Part shown: in pieces, positions 9,975 through 18,497 of the stretch
How the letters are laid out: each line of letters begins with the position of its first letter
Numbering within the stretch: the stretch's first letter is position 1
NCBI GenBank assembly: GCA_017432825.1
Contig: JAFRIJ010000012.1
Span: 1-64,000 of the forward strand
DNA from: Bacilli bacterium
Lineage (GTDB): Bacteria; Bacillota_I; Bacilli_A; RF39; UBA660
DNA length: 64,000 nucleotides
Reading direction: 5' to 3'
The notes under the pieces: generated by a model
Seen by the model: only the letters and a program-made list of their open reading frames with translations
What the model was told of the DNA's origin: nothing
The model's database searches: none
Made by a program: the position numbers and the translations under genes

Positions 9975-10004
9975 TAAATAGATAATACGAAAGAGGTGCA
10001 AAAA

Positions 10005-11048
10005 ATGAATTTAACAGGAGCAAATAATTTTAGTGAGAATAATATTTATACTATATACACAATAAATAGCAATCAAAATGGTCAATATAGTGTAGTAATA
10101 CCAAAAAATATGAACGGACAAACATCAATGATAGTTGATATAAACATGAAAAATGATTTTGATGCTTTAGTATCAAATGCAATTTCAAAAGAATCGTTAT
10201 TAGATAAAATTGATAAAGAATACAACAAAATAAAGGCTACAAATCCAGATGGAATACTTGTAATACCTATGACTGATATGAACAGTTTAACTAATGCAGT
10301 AAATAGCAATGATAAACAAAAAATATTTGATGAAACTAAAAAAATCGGCGGAATTACCAGTGAATTATATAAAAATTTAACAGATTCTGGATTGGATAAA
10401 AGTAAAATAAATCAAAAAATAATGATAATTGAAAAAGATGAAATAGATACAAAATTTGTGGAATGGTTAAAAAATCAAATGCCAAATTTTGTAGATGGTT
10501 TAAAAGTAGCTTCTGATGCTCAAACAATAGAGCAAGCACCTGTAGAAAATAATGATCCATTTGCAGGATTTAACCCATTTGGAGAAGAAAATAATAGTGA
10601 GTTAGCACCAGCACAACCTGCTGAAGTAGTAGCATCACAAGAGCCAGTTACTCATGTTCCTGAGCCAGTAGCAGAGCCAACTCCAGTACCAGCACAACCT
10701 ACTGAAGTAGCAGCACCACAAGAGCCAGTAGCAGAGCCAACTCCAGTACCAACACAACCTACTGAAGTAGTAGCACCACAAGAGCCAGTTACTCCTGTTC
10801 CTGAGCCAGTAGTAGAAAATGAAACAATTCCAGAACCAACGCCAATCAATAGCGTTAGTCTAGAAAATACACAAGCAATACCACAACCAGAACCAACTCC
10901 AACTCCAGCACCAACTGCAACAGTAAACGATATTGATAAAAAAAGTGGAGGATTTGCTAATATATTAATATTACTAGTTATACTTGCAGTAGTTACAATA
11001 GGAAGTATAGAACTAGGAAAATTCTTATTTAACACATTCGGAGCATAA
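10005..11048 (+). CDS. Tail-anchored protein with Pro/Glu repeats, unknown
   Basis: A 347-residue protein with an N-terminal globular domain (about 1-180), a long Pro/Glu/Thr/Val-rich linker with near-perfect repeats (about 190-300), and a single C-terminal transmembrane helix (about 320-343) with almost nothing after it. There is no signal peptide, so the globular domain is predicted cytoplasmic and held at the membrane by the tail. The same layout, and similar N-terminal patterns (a VVIPK/ISIPN strand, then a hydrophobic strand, then IPM/TPL), occur in the protein at 49318, so the two are likely paralogues of an unnamed family. GTG at 9996 is part of the ribosome binding site, so ATG 10005 is the start. 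Confidence 0.75.
   Translation: MNLTGANNFSENNIYTIYTINSNQNGQYSVVIPKNMNGQTSMIVDINMKNDFDALVSNAISKESLLDKIDKEYNKIKATNPDGILVIPMTDMNSLTNAVNSNDKQKIFDETKKIGGITSELYKNLTDSGLDKSKINQKIMIIEKDEIDTKFVEWLKNQMPNFVDGLKVASDAQTIEQAPVENNDPFAGFNPFGEENNSELAPAQPAEVVASQEPVTHVPEPVAEPTPVPAQPTEVAAPQEPVAEPTPVPTQPTEVVAPQEPVTPVPEPVVENETIPEPTPINSVSLENTQAIPQPEPTPTPAPTATVNDIDKKSGGFANILILLVILAVVTIGSIELGKFLFNTFGA
10608..10826 (+). repeat. Pro/Glu-coding tandem repeats, 60-bp unit
   Basis: Three imperfect units (27, 20 and about 26 codons) share the core PAQPTEV-APQEPV-EPTPV. The middle boundary repeats at exactly 60 bp with few changes, so the array is young and probably varies in copy number. Confidence 0.85.
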
Positions 11049-11079
11049 AAAAAGCATCTATTTACTTAGATGCTTTTTT
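11048..11079. terminator. Bidirectional terminator
   Basis: A 13-bp stem (AAAAAAGCATCTA / TAGATGCTTTTTT) with a 6-base loop serves the plus-strand gene ending at 11048 and the minus-strand gene ending at 11058. Confidence 0.88.
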
Positions 11080-11585
11080 TCTAGCAGTATTTCATCAAAT
11101 GATTTATTAATATAATCAAATAATTCGTCAATTTTTTCAGTCTCATCAGCAGGAAAACTACCTGCTCCTAATTTGTATTCATATTTATTCATAGCAAAAA
11201 ATAATTTTAAATATTCTTTAATATCCTCAATGAATTTAAATCTTTGATTATCATCTTTATTCAATAAACTATTATAATAACCAATATTATTTAATAATTT
11301 GTTTTGAGTATCTTCATTTATATATAAATAATCAATATCATCGAGTAAAAATCTAATAAGCTTAATAAAATTATCACTATTATCATTATATTCTTTACTA
11401 ATAATAACACCAGCGAACAAGCTGACATCATCTTGTCTTAAAATTGCATTTTTAATATCATCGCCAATATTGTTATAAATAACGGTTTCATTACAACAAA
11501 AACATTTTCTAGTTGCTATACCTTTATTATTATTCAAAATAAAAGGTCCAAATTTATGTGTTACACTACATTTATTTTCTACCAT
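11058..11585 (-). CDS. Hypothetical protein with N-terminal Cys cluster
   Basis: A 175-residue soluble protein. Residues 6-28 carry Cys in the pattern KC...RKCFCCNE, and His11 is close by, so a small zinc site is likely. The rest is mostly helical, with many Leu, Ile, Asn and Asp. No known family is recognised. A GAGGAG site on the minus strand supports the start at 11585. It is a single-gene unit converging on the Pro/Glu-repeat gene. A regulatory or nucleic-acid role is possible for the Cys cluster but not shown. Confidence 0.65.
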   Translation of the reverse strand: MVENKCSVTHKFGPFILNNNKGIATRKCFCCNETVIYNNIGDDIKNAILRQDDVSLFAGVIISKEYNDNSDNFIKLIRFLLDDIDYLYINEDTQNKLLNNIGYYNSLLNKDDNQRFKFIEDIKEYLKLFFAMNKYEYKLGAGSFPADETEKIDELFDYINKSFDEILLEKKHLSK

Positions 11586-11694
11586 ATAATAATCTCCTCA
11601 TAAATATAAACAACTAAATTAATTCTAACACAAAAAAATATAAATGTATTAAAAGTTTACTAAAAAGTAAAATAATTAAAATATAAAAAAAGTA

Positions 11695-11724
11695 TTGTCT
11701 TTTCATATAATAGTTTGTTATAAT
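11695..11724 (+). promoter_or_regulatory. Promoter of tsaE-tsaB-rimI-tsaD operon (extended -10)
   Basis: TTGTCT (11695-11700) is 18 bases from TATAAT (11719-11724), which is preceded by TG to give the extended element TGTTATAAT. Confidence 0.7.
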
Positions 11725-11755
11725 AAGACTAGTGAAAAAGAAAGGTGATAAAAAG

Positions 11756-12208
11756 ATGGACAATACATATAAAGTAACAACAAATAGTGATGCAGAAACA
11801 ATAGAATTAGCAGAAAATTTAGAATCAGAAAAATTTCCTAACATGGTAATATGTTTAAATGGAGACTTAGGAAGTGGAAAAACAGTTTTTACTAAAGGAT
11901 TTGCAGGAGCAATGGGAATTGATGAAATAACATCGCCAACTTTTAATATAATTAAAGAATATGTAGGAGAATTACCATTATATCATATGGATGTATATAG
12001 AACAAACGGAGAAGTTGATAGCCTAGGACTAGATGAGTATTTCAATAAAAATGGTGTAACAATAATAGAGTGGGCAGAAATGATTGAGGATTATTTACCT
12101 AAAGAAAGATTAGATATTAGTTTTACAATAGTAGGTGAAAACAAAAGAGTAATAAAAATAACACCACATGGAGAAAAATATCAAAGCATGTGTGAGGCTG
12201 TATTATGA
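11756..12208 (+). CDS. tsaE: tRNA t6A biosynthesis ATPase TsaE
   Basis: A 150-residue P-loop protein with Walker A GDLGSGKT, the TSPTFNIIKEY motif and EWAEMI near the C-terminus, all typical of TsaE. It acts with TsaB and TsaD to transfer threonylcarbamoyl to A37 of ANN-decoding tRNAs. The start is ATG 11756 behind AAAGGTG; the GTG at 11732 is not used. The last 4 bases overlap tsaB (ATGA). It is first in an operon with its partner proteins; a TsaC/Sua5 gene is not in the window. Confidence 0.93.
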   Translation: MDNTYKVTTNSDAETIELAENLESEKFPNMVICLNGDLGSGKTVFTKGFAGAMGIDEITSPTFNIIKEYVGELPLYHMDVYRTNGEVDSLGLDEYFNKNGVTIIEWAEMIEDYLPKERLDISFTIVGENKRVIKITPHGEKYQSMCEAVL

Positions 12209-12828
12209 TATGTTTATTTATAGATACATCATCAATTGATGTATCTATTGCTATTATTAAAGCTAATAAGATAATATCTAGTATAACAAAATCTATTCCT
12301 AACGAACATTCTATATATACAACACAATTTATAGATGATGTATTAAAAGAAAGCAATTTAGAACCAAATGACATTGACAAAATAATGGTAGTAAATGGTC
12401 CAGGATCATTTACTGGAGTAAGAATAGGTGTAACAATTGCTAAAACAATGGCTTACTTACTAAATAAAGAAGTAATACCAATATCATCATTAAAAATGTT
12501 ATCACTATCTATAAATCATGATTATTGTCTATCTATATTAAATGCCAACCATAATAATTATTATTTTGGCCTATATGATAAAGATAATAACGAAATAATA
12601 AAAGAACAATTTAATACTAAAGAAAAAGTATTAGAAATAATAAAAAAATATAAACCAATTATTGTAAGTAACAATAACATAACAATAGATAATATAGAAA
12701 TATCTAAACAAGAATTAGATTATATAAATATAGTTAATTATTATTTAAATAAAGAATCCGTAAATTCACATTTATTAGTACCAAATTATTTAAAATTGCC
12801 GGAAGCTTTGGAGAAAAAAAGTGATTAG
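12205..12828 (+). CDS. tsaB: tRNA t6A biosynthesis protein TsaB
   Basis: A 207-residue ASKHA-fold protein with FIDTSSIDVSIAI at the N-terminus and the characteristic VNGPGSFTGVRIG segment (about residues 62-74). TsaB has no catalytic activity itself; it dimerises with TsaD. The C-terminal half is divergent and AT-rich in codon choice, as usual for this family. It overlaps tsaE by 4 bases and rimI by 8 bases, so the operon is translationally coupled. Confidence 0.92.
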   Translation: MICLFIDTSSIDVSIAIIKANKIISSITKSIPNEHSIYTTQFIDDVLKESNLEPNDIDKIMVVNGPGSFTGVRIGVTIAKTMAYLLNKEVIPISSLKMLSLSINHDYCLSILNANHNNYYFGLYDKDNNEIIKEQFNTKEKVLEIIKKYKPIIVSNNNITIDNIEISKQELDYINIVNYYLNKESVNSHLLVPNYLKLPEALEKKSD

Positions 12829-13177
12829 AGAAATAGAATATATAGAAGGACCAAACCCATATGCTAAAAGCATAGAATATTATGAAAATAATAAAGTAAT
12901 AGGATTTTTAAATTATTCTCTAATTTATGACAGAATAGAAATAGATAATATAGAAGTATTAGAAGAATACAGAAATAAAAAAATAGGTACTAAATTAATG
13001 ACATATTTGATATATAATGCAATAGATAAACATGTAATAAATATAACATTAGAAGTAAGAAAAAGTAATGAAATTGCAAGAAGATTATACAAGAACTTTG
13101 GATTTAGAGAAGTAGCATTAAGAAAACTATATTACGGAGATGAAGATGGAATTCTAATGGAAAAGCAGGTGATGTAA
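12821..13177 (+). CDS. rimI: GNAT N-acetyltransferase RimI-like
   Basis: A 118-residue GNAT enzyme. It contains the acetyl-CoA loop NKKIGTKLMTYLI (Q/RxxGxG/A type) and the closing NEIARRLYKNFGFREVALRKLYY segment typical of RimI, which acetylates the N-terminus of ribosomal protein S18 in E. coli. It is shorter than the usual ~150 residues, mainly at the N-terminus. It starts at GTG 12821 inside the tsaB end. Placement between tsaB and tsaD is the common Firmicutes arrangement. The substrate in this organism is not shown. Confidence 0.85.
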   Translation: MIREIEYIEGPNPYAKSIEYYENNKVIGFLNYSLIYDRIEIDNIEVLEEYRNKKIGTKLMTYLIYNAIDKHVINITLEVRKSNEIARRLYKNFGFREVALRKLYYGDEDGILMEKQVM

Positions 13178-14188
13178 ATGAAGGATATATATTGTTTAGC
13201 CATAGAAACAAGCTGTGATGAAACAAGTATGAGTATTATAAAAAATGGAACAGAAGAAATAGAAACTGTAATACTAACACAAATAGATATTCATAAGAAA
13301 TTTGGTGGAGTAGTACCAGAAATAGCAAGTCGTAGCCATATAGAAAGTATTACAATAGTATTGGATGAATTATTAGAAAAAAGCCATATGAAAATAAGTG
13401 ATATTGATATAATAGGAGTAACATATGGTCCTGGATTAATTGGTTCATTATTGATAGGATTACAATGTGCTAAGACAATATCCCTAATAACAGGAAAGCC
13501 ATTAATACCAGTTCACCACATAGCAGGACATATATACGCAAATAACCTAGAACAAAGATTATCTTTTCCTTTAATAGCACTAGTAGTAAGTGGAGGACAC
13601 ACTGAATTAGTATATATGGATAATGATTATTCATTTAAACGAATTGGTGGGACATTAGATGATGCAATAGGAGAAGCATATGATAAAGTAGCTAAAATAT
13701 TAGGATTAGAATATCCAGGAGGCCCAAAAGTAGATAAATTAGCTAGCCAAGGAAAAGATACATATAACCTACCATATCCATTAGATGATGACACTTATAA
13801 TTTTTCTTTTAGTGGAATAAAAAGTGCTGTAGTAAATTTAGTGCATAATGAAAAACAAAGAGGAAATAATATAAATGCAGAAGATATGTGTACTACATTT
13901 CAAAATAGAGTAATTTCAGTAATAACAAAAAAAACAATGAAAGCAGTAACAGAATTTAAAGTAAATAATTTGGTTATAGCTGGAGGAGTAGCAGCAAATA
14001 GAGGATTAAGAGAAAAACTAGAAGAACTATGTAAAGAAAAAAGTATTAATTTCTCAGTACCTAGAATAAAATATTGTACAGATAATGCAGCAATGATAGG
14101 TTCTGCAGCATATTATGCATATAAAAAAGGTATAATAGCTGATTTAAAATTAAACGCTAAAGCAACGGACAACTTATATAAATATTAA
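13178..14188 (+). CDS. tsaD: tRNA N6-threonylcarbamoyladenosine transferase TsaD
   Basis: A 336-residue ASKHA ATPase with the N-terminal AIETSCDETS motif, the metal-binding HHIAGHIYAN motif, SGGHTELVY and DDAIGEAYDKVAK. These are all diagnostic for TsaD/Gcp/Kae1. It transfers the threonylcarbamoyl group to tRNA A37. The start at 13178 has AGGTGATG immediately upstream and abuts the rimI stop. It is the last gene of the t6A operon; the tRNA-Asn that follows decodes AAY codons and is itself a t6A substrate, which is probably coincidence. Confidence 0.96.
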   Translation: MKDIYCLAIETSCDETSMSIIKNGTEEIETVILTQIDIHKKFGGVVPEIASRSHIESITIVLDELLEKSHMKISDIDIIGVTYGPGLIGSLLIGLQCAKTISLITGKPLIPVHHIAGHIYANNLEQRLSFPLIALVVSGGHTELVYMDNDYSFKRIGGTLDDAIGEAYDKVAKILGLEYPGGPKVDKLASQGKDTYNLPYPLDDDTYNFSFSGIKSAVVNLVHNEKQRGNNINAEDMCTTFQNRVISVITKKTMKAVTEFKVNNLVIAGGVAANRGLREKLEELCKEKSINFSVPRIKYCTDNAAMIGSAAYYAYKKGIIADLKLNAKATDNLYKY

Positions 14189-14206
14189 AAAAATTAAAAA
14201 AAGTCC

Positions 14207-14235
14207 TTGATTTCTCAAATATTTTATTATATAAT
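14207..14235 (+). promoter_or_regulatory. Promoter of tRNA-Asn
   Basis: TTGATT (14207-14212) and TATAAT (14230-14235) with a 17-base spacer, about 20 bases before the tRNA. Confidence 0.75.
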
Positions 14236-14255
14236 TAAGAAGTCATGTGACAAAT

Positions 14256-14331
14256 GCCTGATTAGCTCAGCCGGTAGAGCATTCGGCTGTTAACCGACAG
14301 GTCGTAGGTTCGAGTCCTACATCAGGCGCCA
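14256..14331 (+). tRNA. tRNA-Asn (GTT)
   Basis: A complete 76-base cloverleaf with encoded CCA. Acceptor arm GCCTGAT pairs with ATCAGGC; the D arm is GCTC/GAGC; the anticodon GTT is at 14289-14291 in loop CTGTTAA; the T arm is GTAGG-TTCGAGT-CCTAC. The 27-43 pair of the anticodon stem is a T/C mismatch. It stands alone, with its own promoter and terminator. Confidence 0.97.
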
Positions 14332-14340
14332 TTATGACAT

Positions 14341-14370
14341 AAACAAACTTAGTAATAAGTTTGTTTTTTA
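14341..14370 (+). terminator. Terminator of tRNA-Asn
   Basis: An 11-bp stem (AAACAAACTTA / TAAGTTTGTTT) with loop GTAA, followed by T. Confidence 0.88.
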
Positions 14371-14422
14371 TTGAAAAAAAAAGAATAATATGCTATTCTA
14401 TTAATAGAAAGAGTTGATAATA

Positions 14423-14923
14423 ATGAAGGAAAATAATAAAAAAAATAATAATATAATTAAAATTGTTGCTGTAGTAGCCATAGTAATAATACTAATTGTA
14501 GCACTTTCTTTGCTAAGTAATAATTCATCACAACCAAAAGGAAATAATAAAAAACTACCATTAGAAGGATATTACAGAGATACTGCATCAAATCCAGCTG
14601 GAACATATTTTGTAAGAGAAATTGAAATAAAAAATGATAAAACAGTAAATTATGTTATTGGAGAAGCTACTAATCCAGAGTATACTGATATAAAAATAGT
14701 AGCAAATTATACAGGAACATATACCAAAGATAAATATAATGATTCAGTTCTTTTGACAGCACCGATAAAATCAATTGATAAAAATTGTGTTGATAGTGAA
14801 AATTATAAATGCGAACAAACTATCATCCTAAGAAAATATAAAGATAAAGATTATATAAATCTAATTGAAGAGTCAACTTCTCCAACATATGATAGAATTG
14901 ATGATCCAATTTTAATTAAATGA
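14423..14923 (+). CDS. Membrane-anchored extracellular protein, unknown
   Basis: A 166-residue protein with a basic N-terminus, a transmembrane helix at about residues 12-31, a short Ser/Asn/Lys linker, and a beta-rich domain of about 115 residues outside the membrane. Two Cys residues in the second half (in NCVD and KCEQ) could form a disulfide. No family recognised. The start is ATG 14423; the TTG at 14414 is upstream in frame but less likely. The stop codon is TGA, evidence that TGA is not reassigned. It is a single gene between two terminators. Confidence 0.65.
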   Translation: MKENNKKNNNIIKIVAVVAIVIILIVALSLLSNNSSQPKGNNKKLPLEGYYRDTASNPAGTYFVREIEIKNDKTVNYVIGEATNPEYTDIKIVANYTGTYTKDKYNDSVLLTAPIKSIDKNCVDSENYKCEQTIILRKYKDKDYINLIEESTSPTYDRIDDPILIK

Positions 14924-14924
14924 T

Positions 14925-14947
14925 AAAAAGCCCAAGTAGGCTTTTTT
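14925..14947 (+). terminator. Terminator
   Basis: AAAAAGCC / GGCTTTTTT stem with a 6-base loop immediately after the stop codon. Confidence 0.85.
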
Positions 14948-14973
14948 ATAATGTAAACTATAAATAAATAAAC

Positions 14974-15003
14974 TTGAAAATAATAAATAATTCATGATAT
15001 AAT
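14974..15003 (+). promoter_or_regulatory. Promoter of parE
   Basis: TTGAAA (14974-14979) and TATAAT (14998-15003), spacer 18 bases. Confidence 0.65.
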
Positions 15004-15033
15004 TTAATAGCTTAAAAGAAAGTAGATGATTTT

Positions 15034-16944
15034 ATGCTAAAAAAAGATAATTATGATGAAAATTCAATAAAAATATTGGAAGGATTAGAAGCTGTAAGAA
15101 AAAGACCAGGTATGTATATTGGATCTACTGACAAAAGAGGATTACATCATCTAGTGTGGGAAATAGTAGATAATGGTGTAGATGAAGCCTTAAATGGATT
15201 TGGTAACCATATAAAAATAGTAATGCATAAAGATGGTTCAGTTAGTGTTACAGATTCAGGACGTGGAATTCCTACTGGCATGCACGAATCAGGAAAAAGC
15301 ACACCAGAAGTAATATATACAGTATTACATGCTGGAGGAAAATTTGAAAGTGGTGGATACAAAGTATCTGGAGGACTACATGGTGTTGGTGCTTCTGTTG
15401 TTAATGCTTTATCAAGTTGGATGGAAGTAACAACAAGAAGAGATGGATTTGAATACTTTATTAGATTTAAAAATGGAGGACATTTAGATCAACCACTAAA
15501 AAAAATAGGAACTACAAACAAAACAGGAACAACTGTAAGATTTATGCCGGATCCTGAAATATTTTCTACAATTGAATTTAATTTTTCAACTATTTGTGAA
15601 AGAATGCAGGAATGTGCATTTTTAATAGATGGATTAACAATAGAAATAATAGATGAAATAGAAGGAAAGCAAGAAAAGTATTTGTATGAAAATGGCTTAG
15701 AATCATTTTGTGAATATCTAAATGAAGGAAAAAATGAATTACATAAAGTATTATGTTTTAACGCAATAAAAGATAAAATAAACGTATCAGTAGCACTTCA
15801 ATATACAGATAGCTACTCTGAAAATATAGTATCATTTGTAAATAATGTTAAAACAAGTGATGGAGGAAGCCATGAAGTTGGGTTTAAAACAGCAATAACT
15901 AAAGTAATCAATGATTATGCTAAAGAAAATGGATTTATTAAAAATAAAGATAAATCTTTTGAAGGTTCTGACGTTAGAGAAGGACTGACTGCTATTATAA
16001 GTGTTCAAATACCAGAAGATATTTTACAATTTGAAGGACAAACAAAAGCTAAATTAGGCACACCAATAGCAAGAAGTGTAGTAGAAAACATAACAACAGA
16101 ACAATTAAAATTCTTTTTAGAAGAAAATAACAAAATAGCAACAACTATTGTTACTAAAGCTCTCAAAGGAAAAGAAGCAAGAGAAGCTGCAAGAAAAGCA
16201 AGAGAAGAAACAAGAAAAGGGAAAGATGCTAAAAAATTAGATAAGATATTAAGTGGCAAGCTAACACCTGCTCAAACAAAAGATAAAACAATAAAAGAAT
16301 TATTTATAGTAGAGGGAGACTCTGCAGGAGGCTCAGCTAAACAAGGTAGAGACAGAAAAACCCAAGCTATATTACCATTGAGAGGTAAAGTAATTAATAC
16401 AGAAAAAGCTAAACTAGAAGAAATATTTAAAAATGAAGAAATAAATACACTAATCCATACAATTGGAGCAGGATATGGAAGCAATTTTAATATAAAAGAT
16501 ATAAATTATGGTAAAGTAATAATAATGACCGATGCTGATGATGATGGTGCCCATATCCAGTGTCTACTATTAACTTTCTTCTATCGTTATATGAAGCCAT
16601 TAATAGAAGATGGTCATCTTTATATAGCAATGCCACCATTATATAGATTACAAATAGGTAATAAAGAACATTATGTATGGACTAATGAAGAACTAAAAGA
16701 ACTAACAAAAGGAAAATCTAATTATAAAATATCCAGATATAAAGGATTAGGTGAAATGAATGCATCACAATTATGGGAAACAACAATGGATCCGGAACAA
16801 AGAAGCTTAGTTAAAGTAAATATAGAAGATGTAGCACTAGCAGAAAAAAGAGTATCGGTTTTAATGGGAGATGCTGTAGAACCTAGAAAAAATTGGATAA
16901 ACGAAAATGTAATTTTCTCATTAGAAGATAATTATCAAATATAA
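15034..16944 (+). CDS. parE: DNA topoisomerase IV subunit B (ParE)
   Basis: A 636-residue type IIA topoisomerase ATPase subunit. It has the GHKL motifs VDNGVDEAL, DSGRGIPTG and GGLHGVGASVVNAL, the transducer domain, and the TOPRIM motifs EGDSAGGSAKQGRD and MTDADDDGAHI. The linker RKTQAILPLRGKVINTEKA and SRYKGLGEMNASQLWETTMDP are shared by GyrB and ParE; length, and the absence of the longer GyrB-specific pattern around the ATPase core, favour ParE of Firmicutes. ParE decatenates daughter chromosomes with ParC. No parC follows, although the two usually form an operon in Bacilli, so parC must be elsewhere. GyrB remains possible but less likely. Confidence 0.82.
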   Translation: MLKKDNYDENSIKILEGLEAVRKRPGMYIGSTDKRGLHHLVWEIVDNGVDEALNGFGNHIKIVMHKDGSVSVTDSGRGIPTGMHESGKSTPEVIYTVLHAGGKFESGGYKVSGGLHGVGASVVNALSSWMEVTTRRDGFEYFIRFKNGGHLDQPLKKIGTTNKTGTTVRFMPDPEIFSTIEFNFSTICERMQECAFLIDGLTIEIIDEIEGKQEKYLYENGLESFCEYLNEGKNELHKVLCFNAIKDKINVSVALQYTDSYSENIVSFVNNVKTSDGGSHEVGFKTAITKVINDYAKENGFIKNKDKSFEGSDVREGLTAIISVQIPEDILQFEGQTKAKLGTPIARSVVENITTEQLKFFLEENNKIATTIVTKALKGKEAREAARKAREETRKGKDAKKLDKILSGKLTPAQTKDKTIKELFIVEGDSAGGSAKQGRDRKTQAILPLRGKVINTEKAKLEEIFKNEEINTLIHTIGAGYGSNFNIKDINYGKVIIMTDADDDGAHIQCLLLTFFYRYMKPLIEDGHLYIAMPPLYRLQIGNKEHYVWTNEELKELTKGKSNYKISRYKGLGEMNASQLWETTMDPEQRSLVKVNIEDVALAEKRVSVLMGDAVEPRKNWINENVIFSLEDNYQI

Positions 16945-16957
16945 TATAATTAACAAA

Positions 16958-16990
16958 AAATATGACATTATACTTGTCATATTTTTTTTA
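16958..16990 (+). terminator. Terminator of parE
   Basis: A 10-bp stem (AAATATGACA / TGTCATATTT) and a T tract. The TATAAT at 16989-16994 overlapping its tail may be the -10 of the spoIIGA-sigE transcript. Confidence 0.85.
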
Positions 16991-17010
16991 TAATACAACT
17001 GGTGATTAAA

Positions 17011-17808
17011 ATGAAAATCTATATAGACTTAGTATTATTATTAAATTTTGGTTTTGACTTACTACTATTATTTTCTGTAGCGATAATATTAAGAAGACAA
17101 ACTACATTAAAAAAACTATTATTATCATCTACAGTAGGTTCAATAACAATTTTATCTATGTTTATAGAATTAAATAGCTTTTTATTATTTATAATAAAAA
17201 TAATAATATCATTATTAATGGTTTATATAACATTTGGATATAAAAATATAAAATATACACTAAAAAATCTGTTCTACTTATATACCTCAAGTATAATATT
17301 AGGAGGATTTTTATACTTTTTAAATTTACAATTTTCATATAAAAATAAAGGACTAGTATTTTATTTTAACGGATTATCGATAAATGTAATAGTACTAATA
17401 ATACTAAGCCCCACAATAATATATTTATACACTAAACAAGCATTGGAATTAAAAAATAATTATTCTAATTATTATAATATAGACATATATTTAAAAAATG
17501 GAAAAATAATTCCAACAACAGCATTTTTAGATACTGGCAACAAATTAGAAGATCCTTATAAAAAAAGACCAATTATTTTATTAAATAAAGAATTAATTAC
17601 AATAGATTATGACAAAGACAAAATATTATTAGTTCCATACGATACAATAAATAATCATGGTTTATTAAAATGCGTTATACCAGATAAGATATTCATTCAG
17701 GGAATAGGATTTAGGAATGATTTTTTAGTTGGAGTATCAAATGAAAAAATAAAAATGGATGGAATAGATTGTATATTAAATAGTAAATTATTAGAAAGGA
17801 TAAACTAA
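17011..17808 (+). CDS. spoIIGA: Sporulation sigma-E factor-processing peptidase SpoIIGA
   Basis: A 265-residue protein with about five N-terminal membrane helices (residues 1-145) and a cytoplasmic aspartyl-protease domain with the signature FLDTGNKLEDPYKKRPI (catalytic Asp about residue 173). SpoIIGA sits in the sporulation septum and cleaves the pro-sequence of SigE in the mother cell after a signal (SpoIIR) from the forespore. Length is slightly below B. subtilis (309). ATG 17011 is preceded by GGTGATT; the GTG at 17002 belongs to that site. Its last base overlaps the sigE ATG, as in the classical spoIIG operon. Confidence 0.95.
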   Translation: MKIYIDLVLLLNFGFDLLLLFSVAIILRRQTTLKKLLLSSTVGSITILSMFIELNSFLLFIIKIIISLLMVYITFGYKNIKYTLKNLFYLYTSSIILGGFLYFLNLQFSYKNKGLVFYFNGLSINVIVLIILSPTIIYLYTKQALELKNNYSNYYNIDIYLKNGKIIPTTAFLDTGNKLEDPYKKRPIILLNKELITIDYDKDKILLVPYDTINNHGLLKCVIPDKIFIQGIGFRNDFLVGVSNEKIKMDGIDCILNSKLLERIN

Positions 17809-18497
17809 TGAAAAAAATAATAGAATTAATATTAAAAGTATTAAAGAAAAAAAATTATATATTTTATTTAGGAAGCACAGATATATTACCACCCCCATTA
17901 ACCAAAGAAGAAGAAATAAGATATGTAGAAAAGAGTATGAATGGTGATAAAGAAGCAAGAAATATATTAATTGAACATAACTTAAGATTAGTAGTTTTTT
18001 TAGCTAAAAAATATGAAAATACCAAAATAGATTTAGAAGATCTAGTATCTATAGGAACAATAGGATTAATAAAAGGAGTAAACACTTATAAACTAGATAA
18101 AAATATAAAATTAGCAACATATGCTTCAAGATGCATAGATAATGAAATATTAATGTATCTAAGAAAAACGAAAAAGAAAAGAACTGAAATTAGTTTTGAA
18201 GATAGCCTAAGCTTTGACGCTGATGGAAATGAATTACATTTAGAAGATGTTCTTGGGACAGAACCAGATATTGTAACAAAAAATTTAGAAGAAAATTTAG
18301 ATAGAAAAATGCTTTATCAAGAAGTTAGTAAGTTAAAAGGAAGAGACAAAGAAATAATAGAATATAGATACGGATTAAACGGTAGAAAAGAAATGACACA
18401 AAAAGAAGTTGCAAATGTATTAGGAATATCTCAATCATATATATCTAGAATAGAAAAAAAAGTAATAAAAAAACTAAGTAATATAATAAAATCTTAG
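17808..18497 (+). CDS. sigE: RNA polymerase sigma-E factor (pro-SigE)
   Basis: A 229-residue sigma-70 family factor. It begins with a basic amphipathic pro-sequence of about 20 residues followed by GSTDILPPPL, equivalent to the region around the SpoIIGA cleavage site of B. subtilis pro-SigE. Region 2 (EHNLRLVVFLAKKYENT, LEDLVSIGTIGLIKGVNTY, KLATYASRCIDNEILMYLR) and region 4 (TQKEVANVLGISQSYISRIEKK) are complete. SigE drives early mother-cell genes in sporulation. It is adjacent to and overlaps its processing enzyme. In B. subtilis sigG follows; here it does not. Confidence 0.96.
   Translation: MKKIIELILKVLKKKNYIFYLGSTDILPPPLTKEEEIRYVEKSMNGDKEARNILIEHNLRLVVFLAKKYENTKIDLEDLVSIGTIGLIKGVNTYKLDKNIKLATYASRCIDNEILMYLRKTKKKRTEISFEDSLSFDADGNELHLEDVLGTEPDIVTKNLEENLDRKMLYQEVSKLKGRDKEIIEYRYGLNGRKEMTQKEVANVLGISQSYISRIEKKVIKKLSNIIKS

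Noticed and set aside
10608-10826. CRISPR-like array
   Set aside because: The repeats are in-frame coding units without unique spacers or palindromes.
10652-11035. Minus-strand open frame rich in Gly/Val/Ser opposite the Pro/Glu repeats
   Set aside because: It is the antisense shadow of the repeat-coding sequence, has no ribosome site, and its composition follows from the opposite strand.
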